Assembly: GCA_013396915.1 (NCBI GenBank)
Contig: VWZL01000187.1
Location: forward strand, 261-64,260
From: Stercorarius parasiticus
Lineage: Eukaryota; Chordata; Aves; Charadriiformes; Stercorariidae
Reading direction: 5' to 3'
Length of the DNA stretch: 64,000 nt
Each line of letters opens with the position of its first letter. Position 1 is the first letter of the stretch. The translations under genes were made by a program, and so were the position numbers. The notes beneath the pieces are model-generated. The model was not told the DNA's origin. It saw nothing but the letters and a program-made list of their open reading frames with translations, and made no database searches. Shown in pieces: positions 38,901 through 49,520 of this stretch.

Positions 38901-41900
38901 CAATGACACCGTTTTTCTTTTTTTAAGCCTTGTGTAAATGTCATTAACATGTCTTTAAAGACAGCTAACTGTCTGGCACGGTAACCCTCCAAGGGGGAGG
39001 ATAAAGACAGGCCAGGCCGCTTCTCTGGCTGCAGCACAGCAGAACCTTGCAGGGCCAGAGCAGCTGGTTTGAAGCTTAGCTCCATTAAAAAGAGACAAGG
39101 ACATAAATACTTTTTATTGCAATAATTTAGAGCCAGCCAAACTGCCCAGTAGGACTAAGTCTGTAGAAATAGCAGGGGAGTTTAAGAGCATCGCAACCCA
39201 GCCCCACACTGCTCAATTTATGGCAAAGCTCTGTGCTGTTCCCAGGGGTGCAGGGTGCCCTCAGCGCAGCCTTCTCCCACTGCACACAAGTGCCCTTCCT
39301 GCCCCCAGACCACGCACAAGCTTGCGGAAGACATTGTGAAACCAAGCTCACGCTTCAGTTGTTTGGTGATGGTTACGCTGGTGGTGGAGGAAACAGCGTC
39401 ATGGTGTGTCAGAAACAAAAGGGCAATGCCCTGCTGTAGAGGATGAGGGAGACACTACATGGAAGCTCCATGGTACATGACAAAAAGGAAGCACCATTTA
39501 CCCCTTGCCTTGCGGACAAGAGACATGCCCCCAGAGACCCAGTCTCTTAATGAGGTTCATTTGCTGACAGTTTGCGGAGGGGAAACCGAAGAAGAAATGC
39601 TGACTGCTGTTGGGAAATGATGCGCTCTGTCTTTCTCCCCTCTTACGTTCCTGTTGTCCTGTGTTAAGCAAGGCAAACACATCTTCCACAGGTCACTCTC
39701 CACTTTGCATGCCTGTAAGAGCTACATTTAACACCAAATAAAAATTTGCTCCAGCAGCAAACTACTATCTGGATGCATTTACACTCCCATAGTTTGGCAG
39801 AGACGTTTTTCCTACCCTCTGAATCTTACCCTGCTGTGGGCAGTTTTTCAACAGAGCATCCCCCATGCAGAGTCTGGCCCAGCAAACATCTAAAGCAAGA
39901 ATGCGGGGTGCTCATACCGCATCTGTACAGAGACACAGCCAGACAGCAGGCTGAACTGTCCTCGTTGGGTTTGAAAGCAGTCAGCCTCACTTGGATTTCC
40001 TACGTTTTTTGCTCATCACCGCCCCACATTCAGGCTCGTGTGTCTCAGCTGTAGCTCTGCTCGCGCTGTTGTCTGATGCTCAGTTAGCAACAGAGGCTCA
40101 CTTTCTGATTAAGCAGGGCCATGAGCTAAGCACGCATTGAAACCTGAACTCAAGGACCTTCTTCAATACATGAGCAGCCTCAAAGAGTAAACTTTTTCAG
40201 CCCATCACCAGCCCGGCTCTGGAAGCTGGACAAGGCTGGAGACAAGTCTGGCAGCCCGTATTCCCTAGCAGGGACCCTCTTAGCAAGTATGAGAATAGGA
40301 AAAGAGCAGCAAACTCTCACCTGTGCTCTTCCTACCATGCTTGGATCTACTTTTAACAAATTTCTTAAACAGTTTTGACCCTCTTCTGCCAAGATGCAGG
40401 TGCAGAGCACCCACATCCTGCCTTTGTCACCGCATCCAGGACTTGCAATCCAATGTGCTCTAGATAAGGCTGCTGTGGTGGCAGTGGTTCAGCAGAGCTG
40501 CTCCCCTGTAGGACAGCATCCCCACGTCAGTGGGAGATCGTGCTTGGCAAAGGGAGTTGGATATGGACATGGGGAACACCTGCCCCCCTCTCCTTTACAG
40601 AGCTGTCCATGGAGCACAGACTTAGGAAACCTGAACCTCCAAACACCTCACCTGAGGTCAACATGACAATCCCAGCTTAATTATCTCTGCCAAGAGGTAG
40701 CACTGAAAACACTCAGGGTAGAGGTTTGGGAGCCTCAGAGCAAAGGCTGGGGGGTGGGGGGAATGCCAGGAGCACTCTAAGGAATCTTTGTATATTACAC
40801 AGCAAGTGCACAATCACATCTGCCACTAAAGGCTTTATAGAAGCAGTAATTGCAATGTCTGTATACTCTAACAAGGAACACATGGGCATTAAGAGAGAAA
40901 TCCAAGAGCTTTCTTGGCCCTTCTAATGCTCACACATCTCCTCAGCTGCCCTGGATGTCAGCAGGCTTAGCTTGAACTTCCTTATCTGTCAAACAGAAAC
41001 TGTCATCACACAGGGGTTTTGGCCACAAAACTGTTAGAGGAAATGGCTGATGCAGTTGTCTCACTCATGACCTTGGGCCACGGTTTGGATGTGAAAGCAG
41101 CCCTGACCAAGCCACCCAAATCACCTGGGGATGTGTTGGGGCACAAATAGTTTTAAAAAAATACTTAGTTTTTCCCTCTGCAACCAGAAAAACAATCAGA
41201 TGGCCTTTTTGAGATCTGTGTTGTGTAGTTGATTAAAAGAAAAAAAAAAAGCACCATTAAAAACGCTACAGGTTAACAGTAGTTGGTTAGATGTGGCAGT
41301 GACAAAAAATTTGGAGAGAAAAGGGAGTGGCAAACGGTTGCCAAGAAATTTAAGCCCTTTGCCTCATGCTACTTCTCATGGCATAACTGCTGTCAGGCAG
41401 ATTACATGCAGGGTTTCTCTCTTACCGACCTGCATGTGAGAAGTCACTCACGCATAACTTCTTCCCCGACTTCAGGTTGTGCTGTTCCCTTTCCCAGTAT
41501 GCAAGCACTCCTACTGCAGAGCAGTTCTCAGGCACCTTTGGGCAGATCTGCTACCCCCAGAAGAATCCCACCACAAAGACCATGCCAGAAAGGCCTCTGA
41601 GCACAAAATAGCAGTGGGTGACAGCCAGTGCAGGCTCCCCTGAGCCACAAGGGAGGGAAGCACCACAGACCAGCAAGAAACACCATTCAATACCCTTTAC
41701 CCAGGTGCATGCAGATCCCAAACACCTCTGTGGAAGGGAGCAGCTTCACGACTTGTTGGAAGAGCTTGCACCCCACTGTGTCAGTGTGCTCAGCTTTGTG
41801 ATGCAAAGGCTGGGGGAAGGAACCTGAGAAACCAAAAGCTTTACTTTACCCAGCTGCCTCAGAAAGCAAAACACCCTGGCGAAGACAGTTCATCCCGTGA

Positions 41901-42785
41901 AAGCGAGAGACTCAGAAATAGCCACAGACAGAAGGTGCTTAGTTTCATTTCTGTACAGAGCAAGGGCTAAGCTCACTCTCTGCAAGGCTGTGCAGCAAGA
42001 TGGGCAGTACTACCTGCAAAGACCCCCAAGCCGGCCCACACCAAGACCATCTATGCTCTCCCCCCTCCTTTCTTATCTTATCTGTAAGTGGCAAAAACCC
42101 ACCCAACTCAGGAGAGCTGATTGTTTGAAATGCAACACCTTCAGGGCATCACGCTGGTGATCAGAGCCAGGTCAAATCCTGAAACTAGCCCTGGCTGGCA
42201 TTTGCACCAGAGTTGTTCCCTTCCTGTAAAGGGGCACATTTCCTGCCAGTGCTTTTTATTGCAGTAACACCAGGAACAACTAGTTTGAGGTGAAGAAGGG
42301 TCTGACATTCACTTGATCCTGGTATTGGAACAGAGCCTGATCCTCCTAGTGCAACACCTCTCCTAGCACCCACCACACCCCAGTACCCAGGCAGGGAGAA
42401 AGCATTGATCCCAGATCCAGCCAGGTAGGGGGAAGGACTAAAACTGACGTAAAATAAATGCAGAAAAACCTGAAAAGGCTGTTCTTGGCACCGCAAACAG
42501 GGAACGAGTGAAGAGTAGTTCAGGAACACAGTGGTTAGTGGAGAAACTTCAGAGCAGGGAGACAAGGACCTGGCTCCTCTACTCCTTCCCACTGCTGTGA
42601 AGGCTCTGGAAGCATTTGTGTTGGCAGGAAGGCAGCAGGAATAAGGCAGCTCTTTCCTGTTTCAGGCAGTGGAGGCCACTGTGGATGTGTGCTACTCCCT
42701 GCCAATGGCCGCTTGCAGGAAGCTGGTCCCGTGTCCAAATCACCTCCCCGGCCCCATGGGTGTTTAAATAAGAAGATGGAAAGGT
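32921..42785. other. Intergenic DNA between ERI1 and PPP1R3B
   Basis: About 10 kb downstream of both convergent genes. No recognisable exon, RNA gene or transposon was found. AT-rich patches at 38880-38990 and 39085-39135 stand out against GC-richer surroundings and may be conserved non-coding elements. The ORF at 34194-34700 (168 aa) has no recognisable features. Confidence 0.6.
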
Positions 42786-42809
42786 ACACAGCCAACATTT
42801 TGTTCCACC

Positions 42810-42815
42810 TTTATT
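42810..42815 (-). terminator. PPP1R3B: PPP1R3B distal poly(A) signal
   Basis: TTTATT on the plus strand reads AATAAA on the minus strand. It is preceded on the minus strand by AT-rich UTR sequence and followed by GGTGGAACAAAATGTTGG, a G/T-bearing stretch compatible with a downstream element. Confidence 0.65.
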
Positions 42816-44578
42816 TTAACAATCAGATAAAAACAGAACCATAGTTTTAAAAGAGTCATTACATAGCAATTATAAAGTGCATTTTCCATTTGAATGTTGT
42901 GTACAAAAATATCGTTTAAAAACAAACATGCAAAACACCCCACAAGGCACTTCCAGGCATAGAGCGAGGACAGCAGCCCCTCACTTCTATGTTCACATTG
43001 GCAATGGAAAAAGGGAAAAGGGGAAAGGCCACAAGTAATATTTTTAAACCACTATTGGTCAAATAGTCAGTTCCCAGCCTTGCTTTTACTTATGGCATTG
43101 CTCTTCTAGCTTATCTTCCATGTTCCTCCCTAAGCACACCCTCATCCACAGCCTGAAAGTGAGCAGGCCCATAAGGAGATAGCACCATCCGCAGCACCCC
43201 AGACATACATGCCTTGTTTCAGCCCACAAACAGCTCTCCATAGGCATGACAGCATGCCAGGAGAACATGACTTTTCTACAGTCAGTGTCTTACAGCATTA
43301 AACACCATACTCTAAATCAAAGAAAGAAGTGTCACTCAGACTTGCTTTAAGTTTAAAGCCAAGTTCAAGCCAAGCTAGGCAACAGTCCCTTCAAGGGAGA
43401 CCAGATGCAGGTTATAAGGGCTGACTCAGGAAGCTTCTTGAACAGAGGAACCAAGCCTGATGAGGTCTGGGCCAGCAAGCAGACTTACCACCTGGACTAA
43501 GTGATCAAGCACAGTGATGACACACATTGATGTTTTTGAAAAAGCAGCAGTTGAAGGCTAGCTATTCTTCCTGTAAGCTCTTCTTGTCCCGTTTGGCATC
43601 CAGCAGTGATCATAGTATCCCTTCTAGGTTAGGGTAAAACAGCTTGTAAGTATTTTATACAGTAGTCTCCAGAATTAAAAGCTAGGTTTAAAAAATTAAG
43701 TAGTCCAGCCCATTGCTTCTCTCCAGCCCATCCATAGGCTATTATAGGCACCCAAAAAACTATATAAAGCTTATGCACTACAAAAAGTAAGATTCCCTTG
43801 ACCTCTATTTCTACAAACTATTTGGCACCCTCCCTTTGAGCTGAGGGATTAAGTTGTTCTGCTCAACTAGCAGGCAAGAAAGCTTTGTGAGGCTTTTTGG
43901 CACTGCACAAGCTGGCCACCGCAGCACAGGCCCAGAAGACAAGCCACCTCTTTGAAGATAGGAATGGCTCACATCAGTGATTTGTTTCACATCCAGGGTG
44001 GTGTCAGGATAACCCCACATCTCACGCTCCTCACAAATAGTTCTTCACACAGGTAGGGTGAGCCACTTACAGACTCGGAGATGCAAAGCTTGGGCACTTA
44101 CAGGCTGAAACGGCAGCTACTGGTACAACAGCTATGGAAGCCCAGCACATTGATGTTCATCCAGTACAGCCACAGCATCCTCACATGTGATCAGTGCCAT
44201 GCCATTAGCTGCCAAGCAGTCCATGCCACGGAGTAACAAACTATTAGGAGATCTTTTTTTAAAAAGCAACATAGTTTCCAAAGCCTGTTTATCCCAAAGC
44301 ATTGCTGGGGTTGCACACACCACCCCTTTCTCGGTCAAGGCACTTCCACCACAGTAGGTACACAGTCATCTTCTTGTAACAGGACACATCAAAGAGCAGC
44401 CATGTGGCCCGTTTGCCTTTAGCTCCTGCAACACCTGAGCACAGCCTCCTGCACAGGACTTGGGTCCCCAGCTGGACAAAGCCCTGTTTTGCAGTCCACA
44501 GGAGGAAGAACTGCATTTTCAGGGCCCAGCATGGCCAACAGCTGACTTCAGATGTCCATCACAGGGGAAAAAAGCATC

Positions 44579-44584
44579 TTTAAT
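44579..44584 (-). terminator. PPP1R3B: PPP1R3B possible proximal poly(A) signal (ATTAAA)
   Basis: TTTAAT on the plus strand reads ATTAAA on the minus strand, the commonest variant signal, about 850 bases after the stop. Use would give a much shorter 3' UTR. Support is the hexamer alone. Confidence 0.3.
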
Positions 44585-45429
44585 CACATGTGATCAATCA
44601 AACAGGAAGGTTTTGAAGGCAGCAGTCAAGGCTGTCAACCCACAGCTGTGTTACAAGCACCACACAGCTACAGCTAATCTCTATTTTTGGTAACACCAAG
44701 GGTCTGAGAGTTTTTCAAGATCAGCTGATAAAACAACTGGTGACTAAGCATATCAGATCCTCTCCCACAGGCACATACGTCTCCTAATATGGCAGGCTGT
44801 AGGGCCACATTTCCTGTCACCACAGTTGCATTTTCATTGCCAAAACACCCTTTCTGCTTCCAACAGGAAGAACCTCACACTACAAGGGTGCGTGCAAGGA
44901 GAGGACTCCATTTCCTGCAAGCCAACCACTCCACTTCCCAACAGGCATGGGCCAGCTTTGCAAGGAGAACCCTGCAGCTGCAGTACAGCCTACTAAAAAT
45001 TAATACTAGAACATATTTTGAAAAAGCCTTTTAACACTAGGCAAGCAATACAAACCAGCCACCACTACATAGCTTGGACAGACGATATAAGCACTGTAGT
45101 GTTTCCCTGGAGACTAGCAGCTTTATAGAAGAGGAAGGAGTAGCAGCACTGAAAAAAGACACATGAGCAACAGCTCCTGGTCCTTTGAGCATCTGGAGAG
45201 CCAGTTATCCGAGTTGAGGCAGGGAAGGCAGCCCTTTACGCCAGAGATGCTTCCCTGACTATAAGACCACTGTCAGCAGAGCACAGCACATCTGGTTTTG
45301 CTGGGAGGCTTATGCAGAGCTACATGGAGCCATATTTCTTCCACCTTTCCGTACACCTCATGTTCAGACCAGCTCCCAGGCCTGCAACATGCCAGCAACA
45401 GTTAGTCAAATCAGGACTTTGTCCCTGGG

Positions 45430-46290
45430 TCAATAGTAAGGCCCTAGCTTCTCATAGCCTGAATAACTGGGCCACTCAGGAAAGAGGCCGTAGGAGCACC
45501 GAGGGCTCCCAAACTGGTCGAAGGCGCTGACGAAGTCAGGGCCCCGCGGGGGGCAGATGGCTTCCTGGGCAGACTTCAGTTCTGACCGTATGATCCTGTA
45601 ATTTGTGCCCCTGTTGCTGTCCCAGTACACCTTCCCATTGCACTCAAAGGAGATGGCAAACTCAACTCTTTCGTGGGACTGAATTCCCTCAGGCAAGCTG
45701 ATGTCAAAGGAAAATGTGTCCCTATCTGACCCTCCGTACGTATCCTTGACATACTGGCATGGGTAATCTACAAAGTTTTTCCAGGTGTCAAATGTCATCC
45801 TGATTTTCACAGTCTTTTCAAAAGCGAGATTCTTCACCTTCACTGTTCCCACAACGGATCGCTCCTTTAGCATACAGTTTTCAAGGCAGACACAGTCTGC
45901 CTGGAGGCGGTTTCTGAAGTCCAGGTAGTCCACAGAGGGCTGAACAAAATCCAGGACAAAGCTGTCCCTCTCCACCGTTGTCAGGCCCACAATGTTGTCT
46001 ATCAGCTCAGTGATGTTGAAAGGAATATCTAGCGGATCGTCAAACTCCGAGAACACCTTCACCATTGTCAGAGCAAAGCCTCTGCTATCTGCAAACGACA
46101 CCCTCTTCTTCACTTTGTTGTGCGTGAAGGAGTTTGCTGCCTCTTCTGGCCCATTCAGCGTGGTCTTGGTGCTCAGCTGGATGCAGGGCCGCAACGGCTT
46201 GCTTGGCTTCGGAGCAATTTTGCAGGCACACTTCTCCCTTCGCAAGGGTGAAGAGCACAGGTACAGCTGCATTGCTACATCCACAGCCAT
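45430..46290 (-). CDS. PPP1R3B: PPP1R3B, protein phosphatase 1 regulatory subunit 3B (G-L)
   Basis: This is the 286-aa glycogen-targeting subunit that brings PP1 catalytic subunit to glycogen particles, promoting dephosphorylation of glycogen synthase (activation) and of phosphorylase; it is mainly hepatic in mammals. The PP1-docking motif RVSF is at residues 63-66 (46093-46104) in KKRVSFAD. The CBM21 glycogen-binding domain covers roughly residues 125-235, including the synthase-contacting WDSNRGTNYRII. The C-terminal EWPSYSGYEKLGPYY matches the phosphorylase-a binding tail that makes this isoform allosterically controlled. The frame is intact in one exon, length near the human protein's (about 285 aa). 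The N-terminal 20 residues are the most diverged part. An in-frame Met at residue 7 exists, but MAVD at the start matches the family. Identification is from recalled sequence. Confidence 0.97.
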   Translation of the reverse strand: MAVDVAMQLYLCSSPLRREKCACKIAPKPSKPLRPCIQLSTKTTLNGPEEAANSFTHNKVKKRVSFADSRGFALTMVKVFSEFDDPLDIPFNITELIDNIVGLTTVERDSFVLDFVQPSVDYLDFRNRLQADCVCLENCMLKERSVVGTVKVKNLAFEKTVKIRMTFDTWKNFVDYPCQYVKDTYGGSDRDTFSFDISLPEGIQSHERVEFAISFECNGKVYWDSNRGTNYRIIRSELKSAQEAICPPRGPDFVSAFDQFGSPRCSYGLFPEWPSYSGYEKLGPYY

Positions 46291-46321
46291 TGCTTGTTTG
46301 TGAGGAAAATAGTCTAATACT
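46291..46321 (-). other. PPP1R3B: PPP1R3B 5' UTR part of the coding exon and acceptor
   Basis: On the minus strand the sequence CTTCTTATCTTCCAG (ending at 46322) is a good polypyrimidine-AG acceptor, leaving 31 bases of leader before the ATG at 46290. This matches the usual gene plan of a non-coding first exon and one coding exon. A second AG two bases on (exon start 46319) is an alternative. Confidence 0.75.
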
Positions 46322-49294
46322 CTGGAAGATAAGAAGAAGGGTCAGTTGATGTTAGAGAGGCATTTTAATATGACTTTTGACAGAGAAGTGCTACACCACT
46401 TCCTGCCAGCCATTTCAAAGAAACTTGCTTCCATCCACCCCACAAGCTCCTCAAGCTTAAAGGCAGGTACTTGCATGGTGTGATTTACAGACATGGTGAG
46501 AAACATGCTACAGCAGAAGTGGCAGGACCAGAGCCCGTTGTGCCCTTAAACAAGATCTCTTCCAAATGGTGACTGTCCCTGCAGCAATTGAAGACACACA
46601 CAAGCACTGTCCTGCTAAGGTAGCAATAGCAGGCTCCACAGCATTTCTGACCCAGAGCAAAGCCCACACCTCAGTCCTGCTGATGTCCACAAAAACCAGA
46701 AGTTATCAAACTTCAATGCTACATAAAGCACTATTCCTGCTGCACTCCCCTCCCTCTAGGAGAGACTCTCCCCAGGGCATAGGGCGCTTTTGTAGGGGCA
46801 GGAACTCCGTTTGTCACAAGCCACTGTACACAACTGACCTCACCTTTCGTAAAACACCAAATATCTGGTATTTTTAGAGGCTAAAAAGCACTTGTTTTGT
46901 TGAACTTCATACTTTGCTCATCACTATCTCCCAGAACTGCTCCATCTAAAATGCCTGCAAGTGGTATTGTAAGGATAGCAACAGTCTGATACAACAGCAG
47001 GGTAGAGACTCAGCTGACATAGCTCCACACCTACAGAGGAGCTGGTTTCCTCCCACTACTGCACTTTAAAACACGTCAGCTCAGATGGCCCAGCAGATTT
47101 CACCTCCAGCGCGGAGTTCATCCCTCAAGCCTCCACAGTGCTCGTGCTGAGCCCCTGGGAATCATCCATATAGTCACAGGGCTCTGCCAAACACAACTCA
47201 CCTACTCAAGGTTGACCAAGCCTTTGGAAACAAGTCCTTCCCCAGGAAAACACAGGCTGTGTGTCCTTTCACCACAGCCTCCCTGCTTCCAGCCCGTTCC
47301 TCCAGGGATGCAGCACCATTCTTCTCCATGTACCCACTCTAGGGCAGCTCCCACCTGGCACCCTGCTAGATGTAGCCCTGGAGTTGCCTCTGCAGCCAGG
47401 CAGCTCCCAGACCATCGCACCTATTGCTCCTGCCCTTACACTGAGGTTAGGCTGGAGGGTCTTGGCAGAATCTCTTTGTCCTGGCTCTGGATAAACTGCT
47501 GGACAGATTTATCATACACATTCCCCTTAAGTCAACTGCGTTACTGCTGACCTTAAGCACAGAGTATTCCCTTAATAAAAATTCCCTGTTTGGCTGCAGA
47601 CCAGGCTCCAAAGCTGCTCCCACCCCACAGAGCGGAACGAGCCAGCAGCAGTAGCAGCAACCATGTGACACAGCAGAGCTCCTGCTGCCAAAGCCACATA
47701 CAGCCAGCTCTAGTACTTGATCGTCATTCCCGTGCCAAGAAAAAGCAAGAACTACGCTCTCCAATTCATTGCTTTAACTCCCCACCCTGCAACACCAACA
47801 GAGCAGCTCTGAGCGGGCTCTCACAGCATCCATTCAGCGGGGGCATCTGTTTATTCAGAGCACATGTGCCAAGGCTCGCTTCCCAACACACCCACCAGCC
47901 AGCTCCTACTGCATTGCCTCCTTCCTGCTCAAGGGCAGCTATACAAGACAGACAGCAGATCCACCTGTCTGCTAACACCGTTCTGCTCATCCCTACCTGG
48001 TTTTGCCAAGTTTTTATTCACGCACACTTTATATAGGTCATTTCCTCCTTTAAATTAATGCAGCCTCCAATGCTTCTGCCTTACTTGGGCCAGTTTCATC
48101 TGCATTGCATCTTTTCTTAGGAAAATTTATTCAGCTGAATTCCCGTAACTGCTGAGAAGTCAGGTTTCTTAGTAAGCATTGGTTATTCACCATTTTTAGA
48201 ATGAAGAGGCATGAAATATCCAGCCTGATTTGCATTACCCGGAGCTTTTTTCCAAGCTAAGAACAATAGTAAGAGCTTCTCATACCTACTATTAGGTTGA
48301 GATGTGTGCTTGTACGAACTGTCTTTTTTCAGCTCATTTGATACCCCAGACACCTCTTTCTGCTCTTGAAAGCCTGCTAATGGCCAACTCACAGCCAGCA
48401 GAGGAAGGTTTCCCTTTTGGGGCTAGTGTTGGCTGTCTTGAACTTCAGATGCTTTGAAGGTGGCAGCAGGGAAATATTTTTGAGAGCGCACACAGGAAAG
48501 GGAGCTCTGGGAAGCAAGGGGTGAAGGCAGGCAGCCCTGCACAGGTACAGGGGCCAATTCCTTTCCCCGTCCTTTCCGAAGGAGGACAGACCAGATTCTC
48601 CCTGTGGACATCTTCCCACAACTTTACCCTCTCCAGAAGGGGATGTCACCGCTCACACTTCCCTCCTCTATTTCTAGGAAGAAGGAAGTCAGAGCAAAGG
48701 AATTATTTACACCTACACGTATCAAACCCCTTCAATTGCCTCCAGCCTGCTCCCAGCACTGTTGGGGAGCAGGGGACCCTCTTGCAGAGGGCTGGACAGG
48801 CAGCAGCTGCTAAAGCCACAAGTTTTTAGAGGTGACACACTGCAAGATGAAGCAGCGCTCGGGCTTTCTGCCGTCTCCTCCTCCTCCGCTCCGCTTCAGG
48901 AAAGGCCGAGCTGTTCCGAGGGCAGCTCCCACAGACATTTACCGGAGGTCCGGCCGATACAATCCCCCCGCTGCACCCCGTCCCTTCTGCTCTACAAGCC
49001 AAACCCGCGCTGCAAACCCGACGCGACCCCGCCAAGCCGCCCGCCACCACCGCGGCTCCGGGACGCCCCGGCGAGCACAGGGGGACGCAGCAGGGCAGAG
49101 CCCGGCGGATGGACGGCCCCATCGCCACCGCTCCCGGCTCACCCGGGCAGCCAAAGCCTGGGGGGTTCCCCTGGAGCTCCCCTCTCCTCGGTAGCAGCAC
49201 CGCACCGCGACCCCGCACCGGGGGAAGGCAAACGGCAGCAGGTCGGGACGCTCCTGCCGGCAGCAGCAGTACACGAGCCCCGGCGGGGCCATAC
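46322..49294 (-). other. PPP1R3B: PPP1R3B 5' intron (inferred)
   Basis: About 3 kb lies between the acceptor at 46322 and the CpG island. The best donor I see is CAG|GTATGG on the minus strand, with GT at 49294-49293. Other possible donors in the island are GTGAGC (49138-49143) and GTAAAT (48937-48942), and GTGAGT (49615-49620) lies just outside it. The right-hand boundary is therefore tentative. No other gene was seen inside the intron. Confidence 0.45.
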
Positions 49295-49520
49295 CTGGTN
49301 GACCCGGCGTGGGCTTCAAACCCCGGGGACCCTGTCCTTTGGCGGAGGAACCTCGCCAAGCCGGCCCCCAGCGAGGCTCCCTTGTTTTGGCGAGAAGGGA
49401 CCGGCACGGTGTCAGGGCTCGGATGCTCCCAGCCCCAGGCCGGTGTCACGGTGCTGTCCTCACCGGCCCAAGAGGACAGAGCGGGGCGGGGCGGACGTCG
49501 CAAATGAGCAGAGATAAGGG
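48840..49520 (-). promoter_or_regulatory. PPP1R3B: CpG island, PPP1R3B promoter and first exon
   Basis: A dense cluster of CpG dinucleotides stands out from the surrounding DNA at the expected distance upstream of the PPP1R3B coding exon. Tandem GC boxes (GGGGCGGGGC, 49483-49492) are Sp1-type sites, and a palindromic GACGTC core (49494-49499) resembles half of a cAMP response element. With a donor near 49295, a transcription start around 49400-49470 would place the GC boxes just upstream. One base (49300) is undetermined. The overlapping ORFs on both strands (251 aa plus, 284 aa minus) look like products of GC-rich sequence. Confidence 0.7.

Larger units (their letters stand above)
42786..45429 (-). 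other. PPP1R3B: PPP1R3B 3' UTR
   Basis: This stretch runs from the stop codon at 45430 down to the canonical poly(A) signal at 42810-42815 and an expected cleavage site 15-25 bases beyond it. Its length of about 2.6 kb fits the long 3' UTR I recall for mammalian PPP1R3B. No competing reading frame was recognised. The exact cleavage site is inferred. Confidence 0.7.
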
